A DNA stretch of 64,000 bases from Agrostemma githago (GCA_958450325.1 OY288262.1:7793142-7857141), one strand, 5' to 3'; counted from the stretch's first letter, positions 42,264-54,468 are shown. The notes: generated by a model from the letters alone, not told the origin. Numbers and translations are program-made.

Positions 42264-43045
42264 GAATCGAGACTCTCCGTGTTCAGGACCTCGATGATCT
42301 TGCCAGATGGGAGATTGGGCCTTGAGGTAGCCCCCGGTAGATAGCCCAAGTTTTTCAGCATCATGTCGATGCTAGTAGTGAAGTAGGGCTGAAAAAGGAA
42401 CTCTTCATCGATCATTCCCACGAAATTGAAACCTCGTGGGTTGATCGAGCCTGCCGTGTTGCAGCTTGACACGGCTATGGGAGTAGCCTCGAGGGTGATG
42501 ATCCCATCTTGTAAAGGTAACTTGACCTTCCTGTGGAGAGTGGAGGACACGGCTTTGACCGCGTGGATCCAGGGCCTTCCAAGTAGCAGATTGAACGATG
42601 AGGTGACATCGATCACTTGGAATTCGAGCTCCTTCTCGATCGGGCCCATTATGATGGTTAGTTTAACTGCCCCAGCAACTGACTTTGGGCTCCCATCGAA
42701 AGCCTAGATAGTTTGTGCAGTAGGAAGGTAGTCAGCCTCGGTAATGCCGAGAGCCTTTGCAGTCCTTAAAGGAAGGACATTCACAGCTGACCCGTCATCA
42801 ATTAGGGTCATGGGTAGATACTTGCCCCGGCAGATCACCGTGATATAAAGGGCCAAGTTGTGGGTGGCCCCAAATGGTGGAAGGTCGAATTCGGAGAAGG
42901 TGATGAGTGGGCCTTCTCCCTTGGGCTTGGCCTTAAGATGAGGTAAAATAGTGGCTACCATTTCAGTGGAGGTAACCAGCGAGTCTACCTTGATTTCATC
43001 GAGAGCCTTAGTAAGTGCTGCCTGATGCTCTTGAGAACTAACCAA
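42264..43045 (-). pseudogene. Gypsy-2 aspartic protease region
   Basis: LIDDGSAVNVLP (near 42780-42815) and LLGRPWIHAV (near 42560-42590) are kept. A stop at 42704-42706 (a glutamine codon in Gypsy-1) and a frameshift near 42270 break the frame. Confidence 0.8.
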
Positions 43046-43048
43046 AAG

Positions 43049-44540
43049 CTACCATATAGTGAGATCGGTTCGGACCCTCTTCAGTTGCTTGACTAGGGCC
43101 GTGTCGGTGTTTGGTTCTTCAAGTGTAGAGTTCGTCCTGGCAGGTTCAGTGACGGATCCCGGGGTTGAAGGTCCGGCCGTGATGACGTGTGTGCCAGCCA
43201 GGGCCTTGGTTCCGGCCTTCCGGATTTCTTCGACAGTGATGGGGACGGTTTCCCCCTTTGCCAAGTAAACGTCATCTTTATCGTCATTCCATATCCCGTT
43301 AATTTGGGGGATGAAAGGGGAAATTAGATGAGTACAGTCGACTACTTCTCCAGTAAAAATGGCGTGAGTAGCAAGAGGGTTATTTTTGTTACTCGGCTTA
43401 TCACTGGAAAGCGGTATCTTCCCAATCTCGATCAGATCCTGAATGAGATGCTTCAACTTCCAGCATTTTTCAGTATCGTGCCCGTTGCCTCGGTGATAGT
43501 GGCAATAGGCCTGGGCGTTGTAGCTTTTGGACCGTTTTTCGACGGGAACCTCCGGCATTGGGCCTATTGGCTGGATTAGGCCCTTAGAAGATAGCCTTTG
43601 TAAGGCGTTGGCATAAGTAGTCCCTATGTCAGTGAATACTCGAGCGGGAGTATTCTTTTTGGTCGAGGTATCTAGTAGGTTAACCTCGTCAAAGATGCTT
43701 CGGGCCGCACTTGTGGTTGCGGGCTTGCCAGAAGACGAGTTGGCTCCTTGATACCCCTTAGTAGAGGCCTTAGTAAGGCTCTCTAACCTCAAATCGTCTT
43801 CGATTCTGGTACCCATCTCGGTTAAAGTGGCGAAATTGGGATGATGGCGTACCGGAGATGGATCCGGTAAGATTGGAGGAGATTTTTCACAAAGGCCTCC
43901 ACTAGTACCTTTTCGCTGGGCTTGTCCACCAGCTTGACGCTTTCTGCCCTCCACCTTTGGAGGTATTTGGTGAAACCCTCCTTAGGCTCTTGGGCCATGA
44001 CCTCCAGAGTACGCATGGTTGTCTGGATCTCAGTATTGTCCGCATAGTTTCGGGCGAACTCTGTTGCGACATCGTCCCAAGTTTTGTATTTCTTGGAATC
44101 AAGCCTGTAGTACCAGGCTCTCGGGTGCTTGTCCAAGGATGAAGCAAAGAGATGCTTGAACATGGTGATTTGACCCCCTTAACCGCCATGAACTATTTAA
44201 AAGCCCGGATATGGAGTACCGGGTCTTCAGTCCCATCGAACATGGGTAGGCCCGTCAAGTTGAGATTAGCGGGCAATTCATCAGTTAGGGGCGAATAAGT
44301 CCGAGCGTTCTCCGTATGAATGGTGTTGCTGGTCACCGTGTGGACCCGTTCTTGCAGCTTGTGGACCGCGCTGGCCAGTTCAGCTAACGGCCCATCGTCA
44401 TCAACTCCACTGTTAGGAGTTCCCTGTTCCACGGTGCTTACCCGGGTGAGGATGGCGATCTGGTCCTCCCTCATTTTCGTCAATTGGTCTTGAAGCTTCG
44501 CCAACGAAGCGGTCAACTCGTCAATGGCTTCTTTCGACAT
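43049..44540 (-). pseudogene. Gypsy-2 gag
   Basis: Starts MSKEAIDELTASLAKLQDQL at 44540, again coiled-coil-like. A stop at 44193-44195 and a one-base loss just after it, plus a frameshift near 43850, interrupt the gag domain (HLFASSLDKHPRAWYYRL). The knuckle-like CHYHRGNGHDTEKC (near 43465-43505) is intact. A stop at 43049-43051, where Gypsy-1 has glutamine, separates it from protease. Confidence 0.82.
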
Positions 44541-45609
44541 GGTTCGAGTGAAGGGCGGCCTGTCTGTAAGAACACCGCGTAATCAGCAACTAACCCAAAT
44601 CCTAGAACAAAAGTACACCCCGAGCAAGGGAAGAAAAAAAACTAGGAAGGAAACGACTCGGAAAAGACATCTAGACGGATGACTTGTGAGAAGTGGGCCT
44701 CCTTTAGGATCCAGCTATGTGGGCTGGGCCCTGTTTGAAAGGAGGTTCACGTAAGACATTCCCCAGACTTTTAGACTCGATTGTGTGGACGGGTCAACCC
44801 TTGTAGGAGTATGTCCTACGTTGGTGGGCCTTGCCTTAGTATAATAAGGCGGAATGGGATAGGGAGGAAATCCGTGATATAAGATCGACGGAGTTTCGAC
44901 GCTAAAGACCTCTACGACTTACGACACGACCCGACACTGCTAAATACGGAAAGTCCTAAGAAGAGGAAGTTTGCAAAATTGATTTTTGAAAACCCGAAAA
45001 ATTCGGGGAGAACCGGCCCTTTTTTCGAAAAAAGACGGAAAAGGTGGGTCGGGCGACGGGTTTGAAAAGTTTGAAAAGTTTGAAAATATTTTCGAGTTTT
45101 GAAAAGGGCATAATACCGGCTAAAAATAGGCTATTTTGAGTAAAATCGTAAATCCTAAATTCGGTATATATCCCGAGTTTTGAAATTGGATATTTTGAAA
45201 CGGATGCAATTTTGAAAATGACAGTTTTTGAAAAAGACTTGTAAATCAAGTAGCACGTAGTCATGGAAGCAGTATAACGACGCCATGTATGCTCTTATTC
45301 TAAGTCTCGGTCAGTCTGTAAGGGTCTATACCAGTGTACACAGCCTATCGAGAATCGGGAGGGACTTCCTAAGTCGAATTGAGCTTAGAACATGCCGTAA
45401 AACCCATACGAATCGGCTAATTGACACCTTCGACATATCCAATTTGGACTACATCGATAGTATAGTGGGACGTCGGTCACCAGTACCGGCCCGGGAAAAT
45501 ATGGGGTTATGCATGAACCGTAAAACTAAAACGCGTATTGTACTAGTCAAACGATTTCTATTCGAGTCTCACCCTGAGGATGCCGATGGTAAGTCACGCA
45601 TCAGTTAAT
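44541..45609 (-). other. Leader between primer site and gag of Gypsy-2
   Basis: About 1.07 kb, homologous to the Gypsy-1 leader. Small ORFs are not shared between copies. No protein supported. Confidence 0.6.
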
Positions 45610-45626
45610 CCCCAGTGGAGTCGCCA
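45610..45626 (-). other. Primer binding site of Gypsy-2
   Basis: TGGCGACTCCACTGGGG on the minus strand, three bases inside the 5' LTR end at 45630. Confidence 0.85.
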
Positions 45627-45629
45627 AAT

Positions 45630-48078
45630 TGTGGACATGACATAGGTCCACCCCGACACGGCCACGCGCGGGTTTGGGGAGGCGAATGAATCTCCATATG
45701 AGATGGTCAAATTGAAATTTAAATCGAAGTTGGAGTCGCCACCGAACATTGTGGGAGTTCGGGCCCGTTCGAACCCACTCTATGTTGTAGTGGGCCGTGT
45801 ACAAAATACGACCCATTTCCGATGTCAGAGTTTATCGGGTTCGTCCCTTTGCATTTGATACCGATACCGACTTGAACGGATACCGTGTATTGAATGACTC
45901 TCGTTGCCAATGGTTTCGGACATCCGGAAACCGAGGTTCTGAGTAAGGGGTGAGGGTACGTGTTGGGAAGTTCACAAAGAACACCCAACCCCGCCCGCAC
46001 ATTAGCGGCCTCTACTAAGATATCGTTTGATTTTTGAATACGTGCGTTAGTAATACGATGAATGATATGCAAACATTGTTTTTCCTAAACATGCGAGGAA
46101 TTGAATGGGTTGCTAAGTCGGTTTAATGCATGAAAATTAACATCAAAGTTGTTTTAGCATGCGAAATTCGTTTTAGTATAATAAAACAAACGATAAAAAA
46201 AGATGAATTTGCTACAAAAGATGAACAAACGAGTTAGTATCGATTTGTGAATAATGAAAATAAATACGATAATATGCATGACCCGTATTTATCGAAATCT
46301 GAAATATTGCTGAAAAGACGTTGTTTTGTAAAAAAAACGATGTTCGAAGAAAATAATAAAAAGGAAAAAAACTTGTAGCGTTCCAGCCCGCCGCGCGACT
46401 CGCCCGAGCAGGCTGCTCGCCCGGGACGCGCTCGACTCGCGTCCCGGCCTGTTTTCGAAATTGATTTTTTGAAAATTCGATGATTTTATTAAATCGCGTA
46501 CGAATATTGCACAATTTGCACTCGATTTAATATTTTCGATATTCGTTATATTCGATATTCGATTATGTAATCGATATCAAATACTCGGAATAGTTTTAGA
46601 AAAGATGTAAATTTTGAGAAATCGTTTCGTAGAATAATAAAAAAAAATGAACGAAAAAGGCTAAAAAAAGAGCGCGGGTTTCAGACTCTCACACGAGTTG
46701 CCTGGGAGGGGTGCGACTCGTGTGCGGGTCTGTTCTGGTTCGCTTGTTGTTCGAAAATTGCTAATAAATCGCGTACAAATACGAATTAATTTATACTCGA
46801 TTTATATTTTCGATATTCGTCGTATCCGATATTCGATTATGAAATCGATATCGAATATTCGGAATGATTTTTAGAAAAAGTTTTGTAAAATCGTTTTGAA
46901 AAGAATTTGAACGAAAAAAGAAAAAAATGTTAATTCTCTCTGCGTTAAAATCGTTGTATTTTGTAAAAAGATGTAACGATTTTTTTAGCATCGATGAGAT
47001 TTAATTTAATTCTTGTAATAAGACATTCGACTACAGAGTTGATATCGTATTTTAAGAACGTTTGTTATATGAAAATAGTTTTTAGTATTATCGATATTAG
47101 AAATAATAAACAACGAACGACCAAAAATTGACGATACTCGACCCGTAATAGAAAACGACGGACGACGAAAGGGAGAAGAGAGAAAAAGAGAAGTCGGGTT
47201 TGGTTACACCCTCAACCTACTTGATTTTGTTTACTCGGATCGGAGCTCGTCGGAATGTGGCTTGGGCACGGGAGCGTCGAGTTTGATGTTGGTGAGTTGT
47301 GGTGGTAGATTCGGACTTGAAGGGTGTCGGGTATAGGGGCCGGTTCCTTCGGGTATTGGGTGCACTATCGGTTTTTCGATGCTATTGGTTTGATGAAAGC
47401 TGATGTGTAGGGTTTAAGATTATATGTGAATGCTTATCTATGTGTTAAAGTGGGTTAATTGTGTTGTCCAAGGGGCCTATTTATAGGAATATTCCCGACC
47501 TTGGCTAGGAGAAGTGCTTAGGGTGAGAACTACCGCTTAGGATAGGAAACGTAAGAAGCTGAGAAGCACGAGAATTCCGTTTACTTGGCAAAGAAGAAAG
47601 GGAATCTCGGCTGGTTGGTGGAGCTCGGCCGAGTGTCCTACACTTGGTCGGGTGTTTGATTCGGTTTTTGGATAGAATTCCTACTTGAGATCGAATTCTA
47701 TCCTCAAACGGATTTGTTTAATATTTTGTATAGCAGATTTTTGTAGTATTGGAGCTCGAATCAGCCACGTGAGGTGTCAACGGCTGACTCGCATGTCTCG
47801 AGAATATGTTTGACCGGGTTTTGACTCGGTCGCTAAAAGACGGTTTTACCCCTGGTGTCGGAATCGACCCAAATTAATCTTATTTGACTCGAAATGACCC
47901 ACTGGGCCTGATTTTGAGGTCGTTTTGTGAGATATGTACTCCGTAAAAAGCCCAAGCCAAATGCCAATGATTTTGAGCCCGTTTCCGAATATATTAAAGC
48001 ACGTTTGCGTCCGATCATCATCGGGTGTTTGTCGGAAACTGCTATAGACACCTGGCGGTCAAAATGTGGGTGTCTACA
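45630..48078 (-). repeat. 5' LTR of Gypsy-2 (2449 bp)
   Basis: TG...CA ends on the minus strand, followed outside by the CTTTT duplication. A TATA box (TATAAATA, complement of 47478-47485) lies about 130 bp after a CTCGGCCGAG palindrome (near 47625). The 3' LTR has one base fewer at the TATA box (near 34817). Confidence 0.93.
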
Positions 48079-48083
48079 CTTTT

Positions 48084-48341
48084 AGTTTAGCAGTATTCAC
48101 TCTTAGAGTTGGACATACTACTTTGTTGTCCATCTATCTAATTGAAGCGTCTTATGTATATGTTCTGAATCTTTGTGGTGCGTAGGCATGGATTCATAAC
48201 TCATGCTAATTGGATCGCAATAGTGCTCAAAGTAAATACAACAACAATAAGTAACAACCGTAAACCAACAGCGAGTCAATAATACAGCTTACATATTCAT
48301 AGAGATTCTGGATTGCATAAGCATGCTCTTAGAATAAATAG
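48084..48341. other. Hairpin repeat unit: end of unit A and start of unit B
   Basis: The right half of unit A, cut off by Gypsy-2, runs to about 48200. It is followed by a second copy of the GGATCGCAATAGTG...CAACAGCGAGTCAA block that also precedes hairpin 1 (32678-32745). This shows a tandem duplication older than the Gypsy insertion. Confidence 0.6.
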
Positions 48342-48452
48342 CCAGAATATATTACCGCCCCTTCTCTTGACACCAACTATGTGTTCTATATACATGAATT
48401 GTATATGAATAGATAGTTGGTGTCCGAGAATGAGTGGTGCAATAGTTTGTCC
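48342..48452 (+). ncRNA. MIRNA-like hairpin, copy 2
   Basis: GACACCAACTATG pairs with ATAGTTGGTGTC, and TTCTC with GAGAA, around the same AU-rich loop as copy 1. Relative to copy 1 the inner stem changed on both arms (CACCCC/GGGGT to GACACC/GGTGTC), keeping pairing. The outer stem has more mismatches. Confidence 0.42.
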
Positions 48453-49167
48453 ACCTAATTGTAGTGATAACTCTATAACTTTTAGGTCAGAAGTAATTCA
48501 GTCTTAGAATTGGACAGACTTATATGTTGTCCATCTATCTAATTGAAGCGTCTTATGTGTATTCTCTGAATTCTCGTGGTGCATAGGCATGGATTCATAA
48601 CTCATGCTGAAAATTGGTTGGCCGAGGGTCACCAACCAAACAATGTTGATATTTGATGTGTTGATTTCAGATGATATTTTAAAGGACTGACCATTACAGT
48701 AGATAATAAAATTGGAATCAATAGAGTCCATGAAGGTCTTATTTGGCAAACTGGCAGCGTTTATGCACTATTAATACACGACAATAGCTCAATTTATATA
48801 TAAGAAGTAGTGCATCTATTGCACCTACAAAAAATCAACGAAACAATACAGGAGAAATTTCAACTACTTATAATATGAGATACTCTGCCAATTGCATATT
48901 CATTTTGCTGACATGTTCTCCCGTGCTTTCGGGTTCTTCTGCTCCTGCATATACATTAAATAAAAATATATATATATATACACAGACACACACTTTTCAA
49001 CATAATGTTTCATCTGCAAAAAAAAAAATAACCAAATTTTATGCAACATAAAATAATTCAGATTAGTTCACCACACAAGTCAAACAAAAAAAACATGAGA
49101 TAGGTAAAAATTTGGTCTTTTCGAACATCAATTAACTTAAAAATTATCATGCACGACATCTTCTTCT
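48453..49167. other. Tail of unit B and spacer
   Basis: Contains the downstream part of the hairpin unit (CTTAGAATTGGACAGAC, CTAATTGAAGCGTCTTATGT, GGCCGAGGGTCACCAACC) and AT-rich DNA with a short (TA)/(CA) run near 48970. It includes the presumed 3' UTR of the RPA-like gene. Confidence 0.5.
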
Positions 49168-50472
49168 TTATATTTCAAGGACTTCAATATCTTCATTGGT
49201 GGTCTCATCAATAAATTCTACCCTTGTCCTTTTTCTGCCAATGTTGCTGACTCCACTATTCTGCACCTCAACCATCTTCCAATTTGCAGCCATAATATCT
49301 CTAATAAAAACTCCTTGATCTGCGTTTCTGTGTTTATGTAAATTCATCAGCCACTTTTCAGTCATAAAATAAATAAAATATTAGTTGCTGTTTATATAAT
49401 TTGGCTGACCTTGAAATGAATTCATTTACTTGTGGTATATCTGGCATGATATGTATTTTTGTTGCTTCAGTTGATGATACTCTCATTTCTCCTAATAAAC
49501 ATGATGAGTAGTTAGGTTTTTTTAGAGTCTGTTTTAGATATGCACGAAAATTATATAAATCATACCTAAGTATAGGGCTCTCTGCAAACACTGGAGTACA
49601 ATTATGGGCTTCTGTACTAAGAATCTGTCATCAGTTGCAATTGACCTGATCTCATTTCCAATTTCTCCCCATATATATACTGGCAAAGCTCTTCCCCTGT
49701 GATTAATTAAAAACAGTTATAAAAATTTCTGAATTGTTTATCCAGAAGTTGAAAATGGTAAACATAAGAAGAAAATTTCTTCAAATCTTGTAGTTCAAGA
49801 GTTCTACAGTCGAAAATCCTATTTTCAAGTAGAACACTGTACTTTTCCACCTGCCCAATCACATTTGCATACCTGTCTTTGTTAATAACAATATAAAATA
49901 GATACTCAATTTATAACTTCTTGTTCTAAAAGTACTAAATGTACCTATCAAGGATCTCCCCTTTAGGTTGTTGTCATTTACATCTTCAAAATCCATAAAA
50001 TTGAAACTGAATGTTGGCATGGTTGCAATTTCTAATTCTTCAATAATAGTAGATGAGATAAATCTTATATGCCAATCTTTATTGGTAGCAGCCTCACATG
50101 TAAAATTGTTTTCAAAGTGAAATTTACTTATTCTGTAGATCTGCCCTTCCTTCACCTTTCCCCCAAATTCTGATTTCAAGTCATGCACTATTCTTGCTTG
50201 CATTGTATCACCCTAAATTAACCCATTCTGCATTTTGTTAGCATAATAATATTAAAAAAAAGATTCTAAATGAATAAATGATATACAGTGCTTACTTTTA
50301 TGTCTACCATTAAGACCTCAATTGAGTTGTTAGCTTGATTGAACTTATCAAATAGGTCTTCTTCTGCTTTCCAAACACGCAAAACTCTAGCCTCAAAGTA
50401 AAATTCACTTCCAGATGGCTGTAACTTATCAAAAGTAGAGAACATTGGTTTGCTTATTTCTGATTCTGCCAT
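49168..50472 (-). CDS. RPA1-like OB-fold (DUF223-type) protein, six predicted exons
   Basis: Predicted exons on the minus strand: 50472-50296, 50212-49945, 49876-49780, 49696-49566, 49491-49410, 49327-49168. They total 915 bp, 304 residues and a stop, in frame throughout. RVLRVWK, MVDIKGDTMQA, EGQIYRISKF, ANVIGQVEKY, LPVYIWGEIGNE and IHIMPDIPQ match the pattern of plant replication-protein-A OB folds. Such proteins bind single-stranded DNA. All introns but the third follow GT-AG; intron 3 (49779-49697) begins GA, so that donor may be mutated. There is no C-terminal zinc finger. It may be a decaying paralogue or of transposon origin. Confidence 0.6.
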
Positions 50473-51074
50473 TTTTTCTGTTAACTATTCTTCAAGTGTG
50501 GTAATGTACATAAAGAATATTATATTTCTGATGTATTTATAGTGACGAAGCATTAACAGAAGCCTAGGCTATCATTCTAGTTATGGGTAGTTTCATAGGA
50601 GAAGTTATATTTGGTTAAGGAGATAGTGGGTAGTGGTGAAATAAAATAGCTAATAACTGACTTCATAGGGCTGAATTTTTTAATTTTAGTAGAACTCTAG
50701 AAGTAGTACATCACTAACCTATCTCGATGGAGATGTGATTCATCATAATAAACTGTTGTGAGATAAACTGAATTTTTTAATTCTGTCTGTTTTGATGTGC
50801 ATTGCTGATAACTGTCGTCGTGCGACTGGAAGGTTAAGGAAAACTAAATGAAATGAACAATTTCTTGGAACCTCATTTTAAATTAAGTAACATATCAATC
50901 AATTAAACATCTGATCTTCACATAAACATACCGTGGCATATTATCTTGATCTTAAAGTGAAATGGCGTGTAAAAACCTCAATGATGAGCAACTATAACTC
51001 AAGTATAAACCATGCATACAGACTATTTACCTACTGCGGTCCTGGATTGCATATTTACACTCTTAGAATTAATG
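50473..51074. other. 5' flank of the RPA-like gene and start of unit C
   Basis: AT-rich promoter-side DNA of the minus-strand gene. From about 50885 it is homologous to the leader of hairpin unit A (ATCTGATCTTCACA, GCATATTATCTTGA). No ORF. Confidence 0.5.
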
Positions 51075-51185
51075 GGCACAATACACTCCCCCATTCTTTT
51101 AATCCCTACCATATGTTCAATATATGGGAATCATATTTTAATCAAATGGTAGGGCTAACAGAATGGGAGTAGCAGTAGTTTGTCG
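51075..51185 (+). ncRNA. MIRNA-like hairpin, copy 3
   Basis: CCCATTCTTTTAATCCCTACCAT pairs with ATGGTAGGGCTAACAGAATGGG around a different AU-rich loop. The inner stem (CCCTACCAT/ATGGTAGGG) differs from copies 1 and 2 on both arms, yet still pairs. Confidence 0.45.
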
Positions 51186-51552
51186 ACCTAATTGTAGTGA
51201 TAACTCCTTACCTTCTACTTTGTGAGTAATTCACTCTTAGGATCGGACAGACATTGATTATTGGCCCATCTACCTAATTGAAGTGTCTTGTGTATATGCT
51301 TGAATCTTAGGGGTGTTTGTGCATGTTTGTCGACCATTGTAGTATCATGCTGAAAATAAGTTGCCTGAGGGTCACCATTCGAATAATGGTGATTGTTTTT
51401 ACATGCTAATTTGAGAAATTACATGACATAAACTACAATTGTGGTATATGTCATGGTGTTAATATGTGAAAAAGTTTTTTAACAGTGACTTATCTAATAG
51501 TCTTTGTGGAGTATACATGTTAACAGTTGATAAATCAGTTCAGTAAGCCAAT
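51186..51552. other. Tail of hairpin unit C
   Basis: Homologous to the downstream part of unit B (CTAATTGAAGTGTCTTGTGT, GAGGGTCACCA) up to about 51400, then AT-rich spacer to the CACTA end. Confidence 0.5.
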
Positions 51553-51564
51553 CACTACAAGAGA

Positions 51565-51965
51565 AATGATTTTGTGCAACAAACAATTTCGTCGCCCAAA
51601 ATAGGTATTTCGTTGCCAAAGTGTTTGTGCAACAAAACTGGGTTTGTCATGGCTTCGCAGCTCAAAGCCCGAAGCCCTTTCTCGCATGTGCAACAAAACG
51701 TGTTTTCGTCGCCCTTGGTAACGTTTGTGCAACAAAAGTATTTCGTTGCCCAATATGTTGTTCGTGCGACAAATTGCCTTTCGTAGCCAAACACCAGTTT
51801 TGTGCGTCGAAACTTTTTCGTCGCCCAAAAAGTCTTTGTGCGACAAAATTACTTTTTGTTGCCCTAGAGGAAGTTTGTGCAATATCACCCTTTCCATCGC
51901 GTGCAACGTTACCTGATTTGTCGCACACCCTTAGGTAGGTTCTTTCGACAAAAAATATCGTCACA
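51565..51965. repeat. Left subterminal repeats of the CACTA element
   Basis: About ten alternating copies of TTTGTGC(A/G)(A/C)(A/G)A and TTCGT(C/T)GCC. The many overlapping Cys-rich ORFs on both strands are artefacts of this array. Confidence 0.75.
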
Positions 51966-52130
51966 CAATAGTAATTTTGTGACGGAATGATGGTTGTCAC
52001 TTTTGGGGTCGCCTATAGCCTAATTAAAATCGAAGTATTTGTAACAATATGTCATATAAAATTACAGTTCGAAAGATAAATGATTCACATATAAACCCTA
52101 TATATATATATATATATATAGGTAGGTAGG

Positions 52131-52361
52131 TAGGTTCAAATAAGGTCACCATGTTTCAGTAAGTGTATATTAAAGTTACAGATGACATACGATAAAGTTG
52201 CATTTGTTTAAAATTGATATGTAACTATAACATTCAGCTCTTTTATCACTTCAAGTGATAAAGTGCAACTTTATCACTCATCTCGTGTAACTTTAACACT
52301 TTTTGTGTAACTTTAACACTTGACCTTATGCCCTTAAAATAGTTGTTGCCCTTATTTGAAC
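52131..52361. mobile_element. TA-flanked MITE
   Basis: GGTTCAAATAAGG at the left and its complement CCTTATTTGAAC at the right bracket about 230 bp, with (TA)n on both outer sides (52100-52120, 52362-52378). It contains GTGTAACTTTAACACTT repeats that resemble the AGTAACA motif of copies A and B. The leading GGTAGGTTC also resembles copy B's end, suggesting a related family. Confidence 0.5.
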
Positions 52362-52378
52362 ATATATATATATATATA

Positions 52379-54467
52379 GGTGGGATCAGGTGAGTCCACT
52401 TGTATATGTTGAGTCCGTGAGTCCCCATCTTAGCACTTGATTCAAGGTTATATTAATGGATAAGATTTAATCTCATAATTAAGGAAATAACTAACAAATT
52501 TGGTAAATATATCATTTCTCTCTCTCCTCCTTAATTATCTCAATAAAAATCTTTTATCTCTCTTATCAATCTTTTTAATTTTTTTTTCTCTCATACAACA
52601 AGTTTTTTCAAAATTAAATTTTTTTCATTTTCACCAAAAAATCATTATTTTCCTACTGCCATTGTACGTATGTTACTATGTTACTGCCATAATCCATAAA
52701 CTATGTTACTTTAACTCATAAAATCTGTTACGTTGTTTAATATATTCTCCTACAAAAACTATTACTCTAACTCATACAATGTGTTACTCTAATTCATGAA
52801 CTGTGTTACTTTAACTCATAAAATCTGTTACGTTGCATAGTCTCTTGCAAAAACTATTACTCTAACTCATACAATGTGTTACTTTAATTCATGAACTGTG
52901 TTACTTTAACTCATAAAATCAGTTACGTTGCATAGTAGTCTCTTGCAAAAACAGGAGTTTCAATTAACAAAAAGAACAATGTTTGTTTTTATTAAGATAC
53001 TCCAAAACAAAAAGTGGTACAAGATTCCAACTAAATCAACTCCATTACAATTCCAATGTTTCACACTTGTTACTCATAATGTCCTACTTATAATTCTGTT
53101 TCTTCTTCATCCTTCTCGTTCTCTCCGTCTTTCTTCTTTTTCATCTTTTTCATCATCATCTCAGAAGCTTTGATTTAATCTCACCACCGCACAATGGAGG
53201 AAACTCTCACCCACATCCCTACATCATTCATGTGGATTAAAGTAACAGATAACAAGAGTTAAAGTAACAGATGAAGTGCATTGAAGTAACATTGAATTAA
53301 ATTAACAGAGTATGCTTATACACCAGATATAAAGTAACAGAGGTCAGACATTAAAGTAACAGATAGTATGAATTAAATTAACGGATAATGTTCATTAAAA
53401 TAACACCAGATATAAGTTAGTGCAAAAAATTCATATAATGATAAAAATGAGAGTATGACGCAGTATATTACTATTTGATATTGTTTCCTATTTTGAAGTC
53501 ATCACGTCCCATAATTATAGGAAGTAATATTTTTTTTCTTTTTTTATATGGCGTTACTCTTTGATGTTGTTTCCTATTTTGATGGCAATCACGTCCCATT
53601 ATTATAGGAAACAATATCTTTTTTTTTATTATTTTTTTTTAATATGGCAGTTTCCAAAATTCTTAGGACACTACAATGCATTACAATAACAGATGAAAAA
53701 CACTAAAGTAACAACTGGAGTATATTAAAGTAACACGACATATAAAGTAACAGATGGTAGACATTAAAGTAACAGATGCTTTACACTAAAGTAACGCAGT
53801 ATATGAACTACAATAACTCAATATATTGTAAACGTAAAAACTAATAATTGAGTAGCATCTTAATGACTTTCATGGCGATTTCAGTATAAATTACAAAACA
53901 TATATACTCACCGTTTGTGTGTTCTACGATTTGCATATGAATCAATGATGAATAACACGACCATGAAAACAATATCAACATGAAAATTGACGCAATCCAT
54001 GAACACAAATTGACGCAAATTAATCAAAATAATGAATAAAAATTGACGCAAAACATGAAAGCAATATCGAAACTCACCATTGTTATACTCGATGAATTGT
54101 TTATCAAGAGTTAATGAAGATGTCGCGATCATTAAATTCATAGTAACGGAATTTCGAGCACAGATTTGATTGAATGAATGAATGAATGAACGTGATGATC
54201 GATGAGAGCGTTTTTTTTTTAAGGTTTTGATAATGAACCTGTAACGTGAATGAATGAATGAATGAATGAGGAATGATTGTGATTATGGGAGTTATTGTTT
54301 CCTAAAATCATGGGAGTTATTTTAGGATAGTAAATCTTCCTCTTTTTTTTTTTTTTTTTTAATACAAAATATTAGGATGCATCTTGTCCATCCATCCTCA
54401 TCCCATCCAACGGATGAGATGAGGACTTAGGGACTCAACACTTATATAGGGACTCATTAGAACCTAC

Positions 54468-54468
<1 letters not shown>
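52379..54468 (-). mobile_element. Inverted-repeat element copy B
   Basis: Ends GGTGGGATCAGGTGAGTCC and GGTAGGTTCTAATGAGTCC (read inwards) match at 14 of 19 positions. (TA)n lies left and (CT)n(TA)n right. It is the opposite-orientation relative of copy A, sharing end sequences, an ATCCAACGGATGAGATGAGGA block and the first exon (54141-54078). AGTAACA-type repeats occur at 52670-52930 (inverted) and 53220-53820 (direct). Confidence 0.6.

Larger units (their letters stand above)
32950..48078 (-). mobile_element. Gypsy-2: complete Tat-lineage LTR retrotransposon with antisense gene
   Basis: Both LTRs are full length (45630-48078 and 32950-35418). Primer site and polypurine tract are in place, and the 5-bp target duplication CTTTT is perfect (32945-32949 and 48079-48083). 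Gene order on the minus strand is gag, protease, RT, RNase H, archaeal RNase H, integrase; a plus-strand gene lies next to the 3' LTR. It is the same family as Gypsy-1 by protein and by conserved non-coding blocks. The LTRs differ by scattered substitutions and small indels, indicating some age. It splits the hairpin-unit-A repeat. Confidence 0.95.

Noticed and set aside
51555..52000. Overlapping Cys-rich ORFs on both strands
   Set aside because: Products of TTGTGCAACAAA/TTCGTCGCCC subterminal repeats; no consistent protein.
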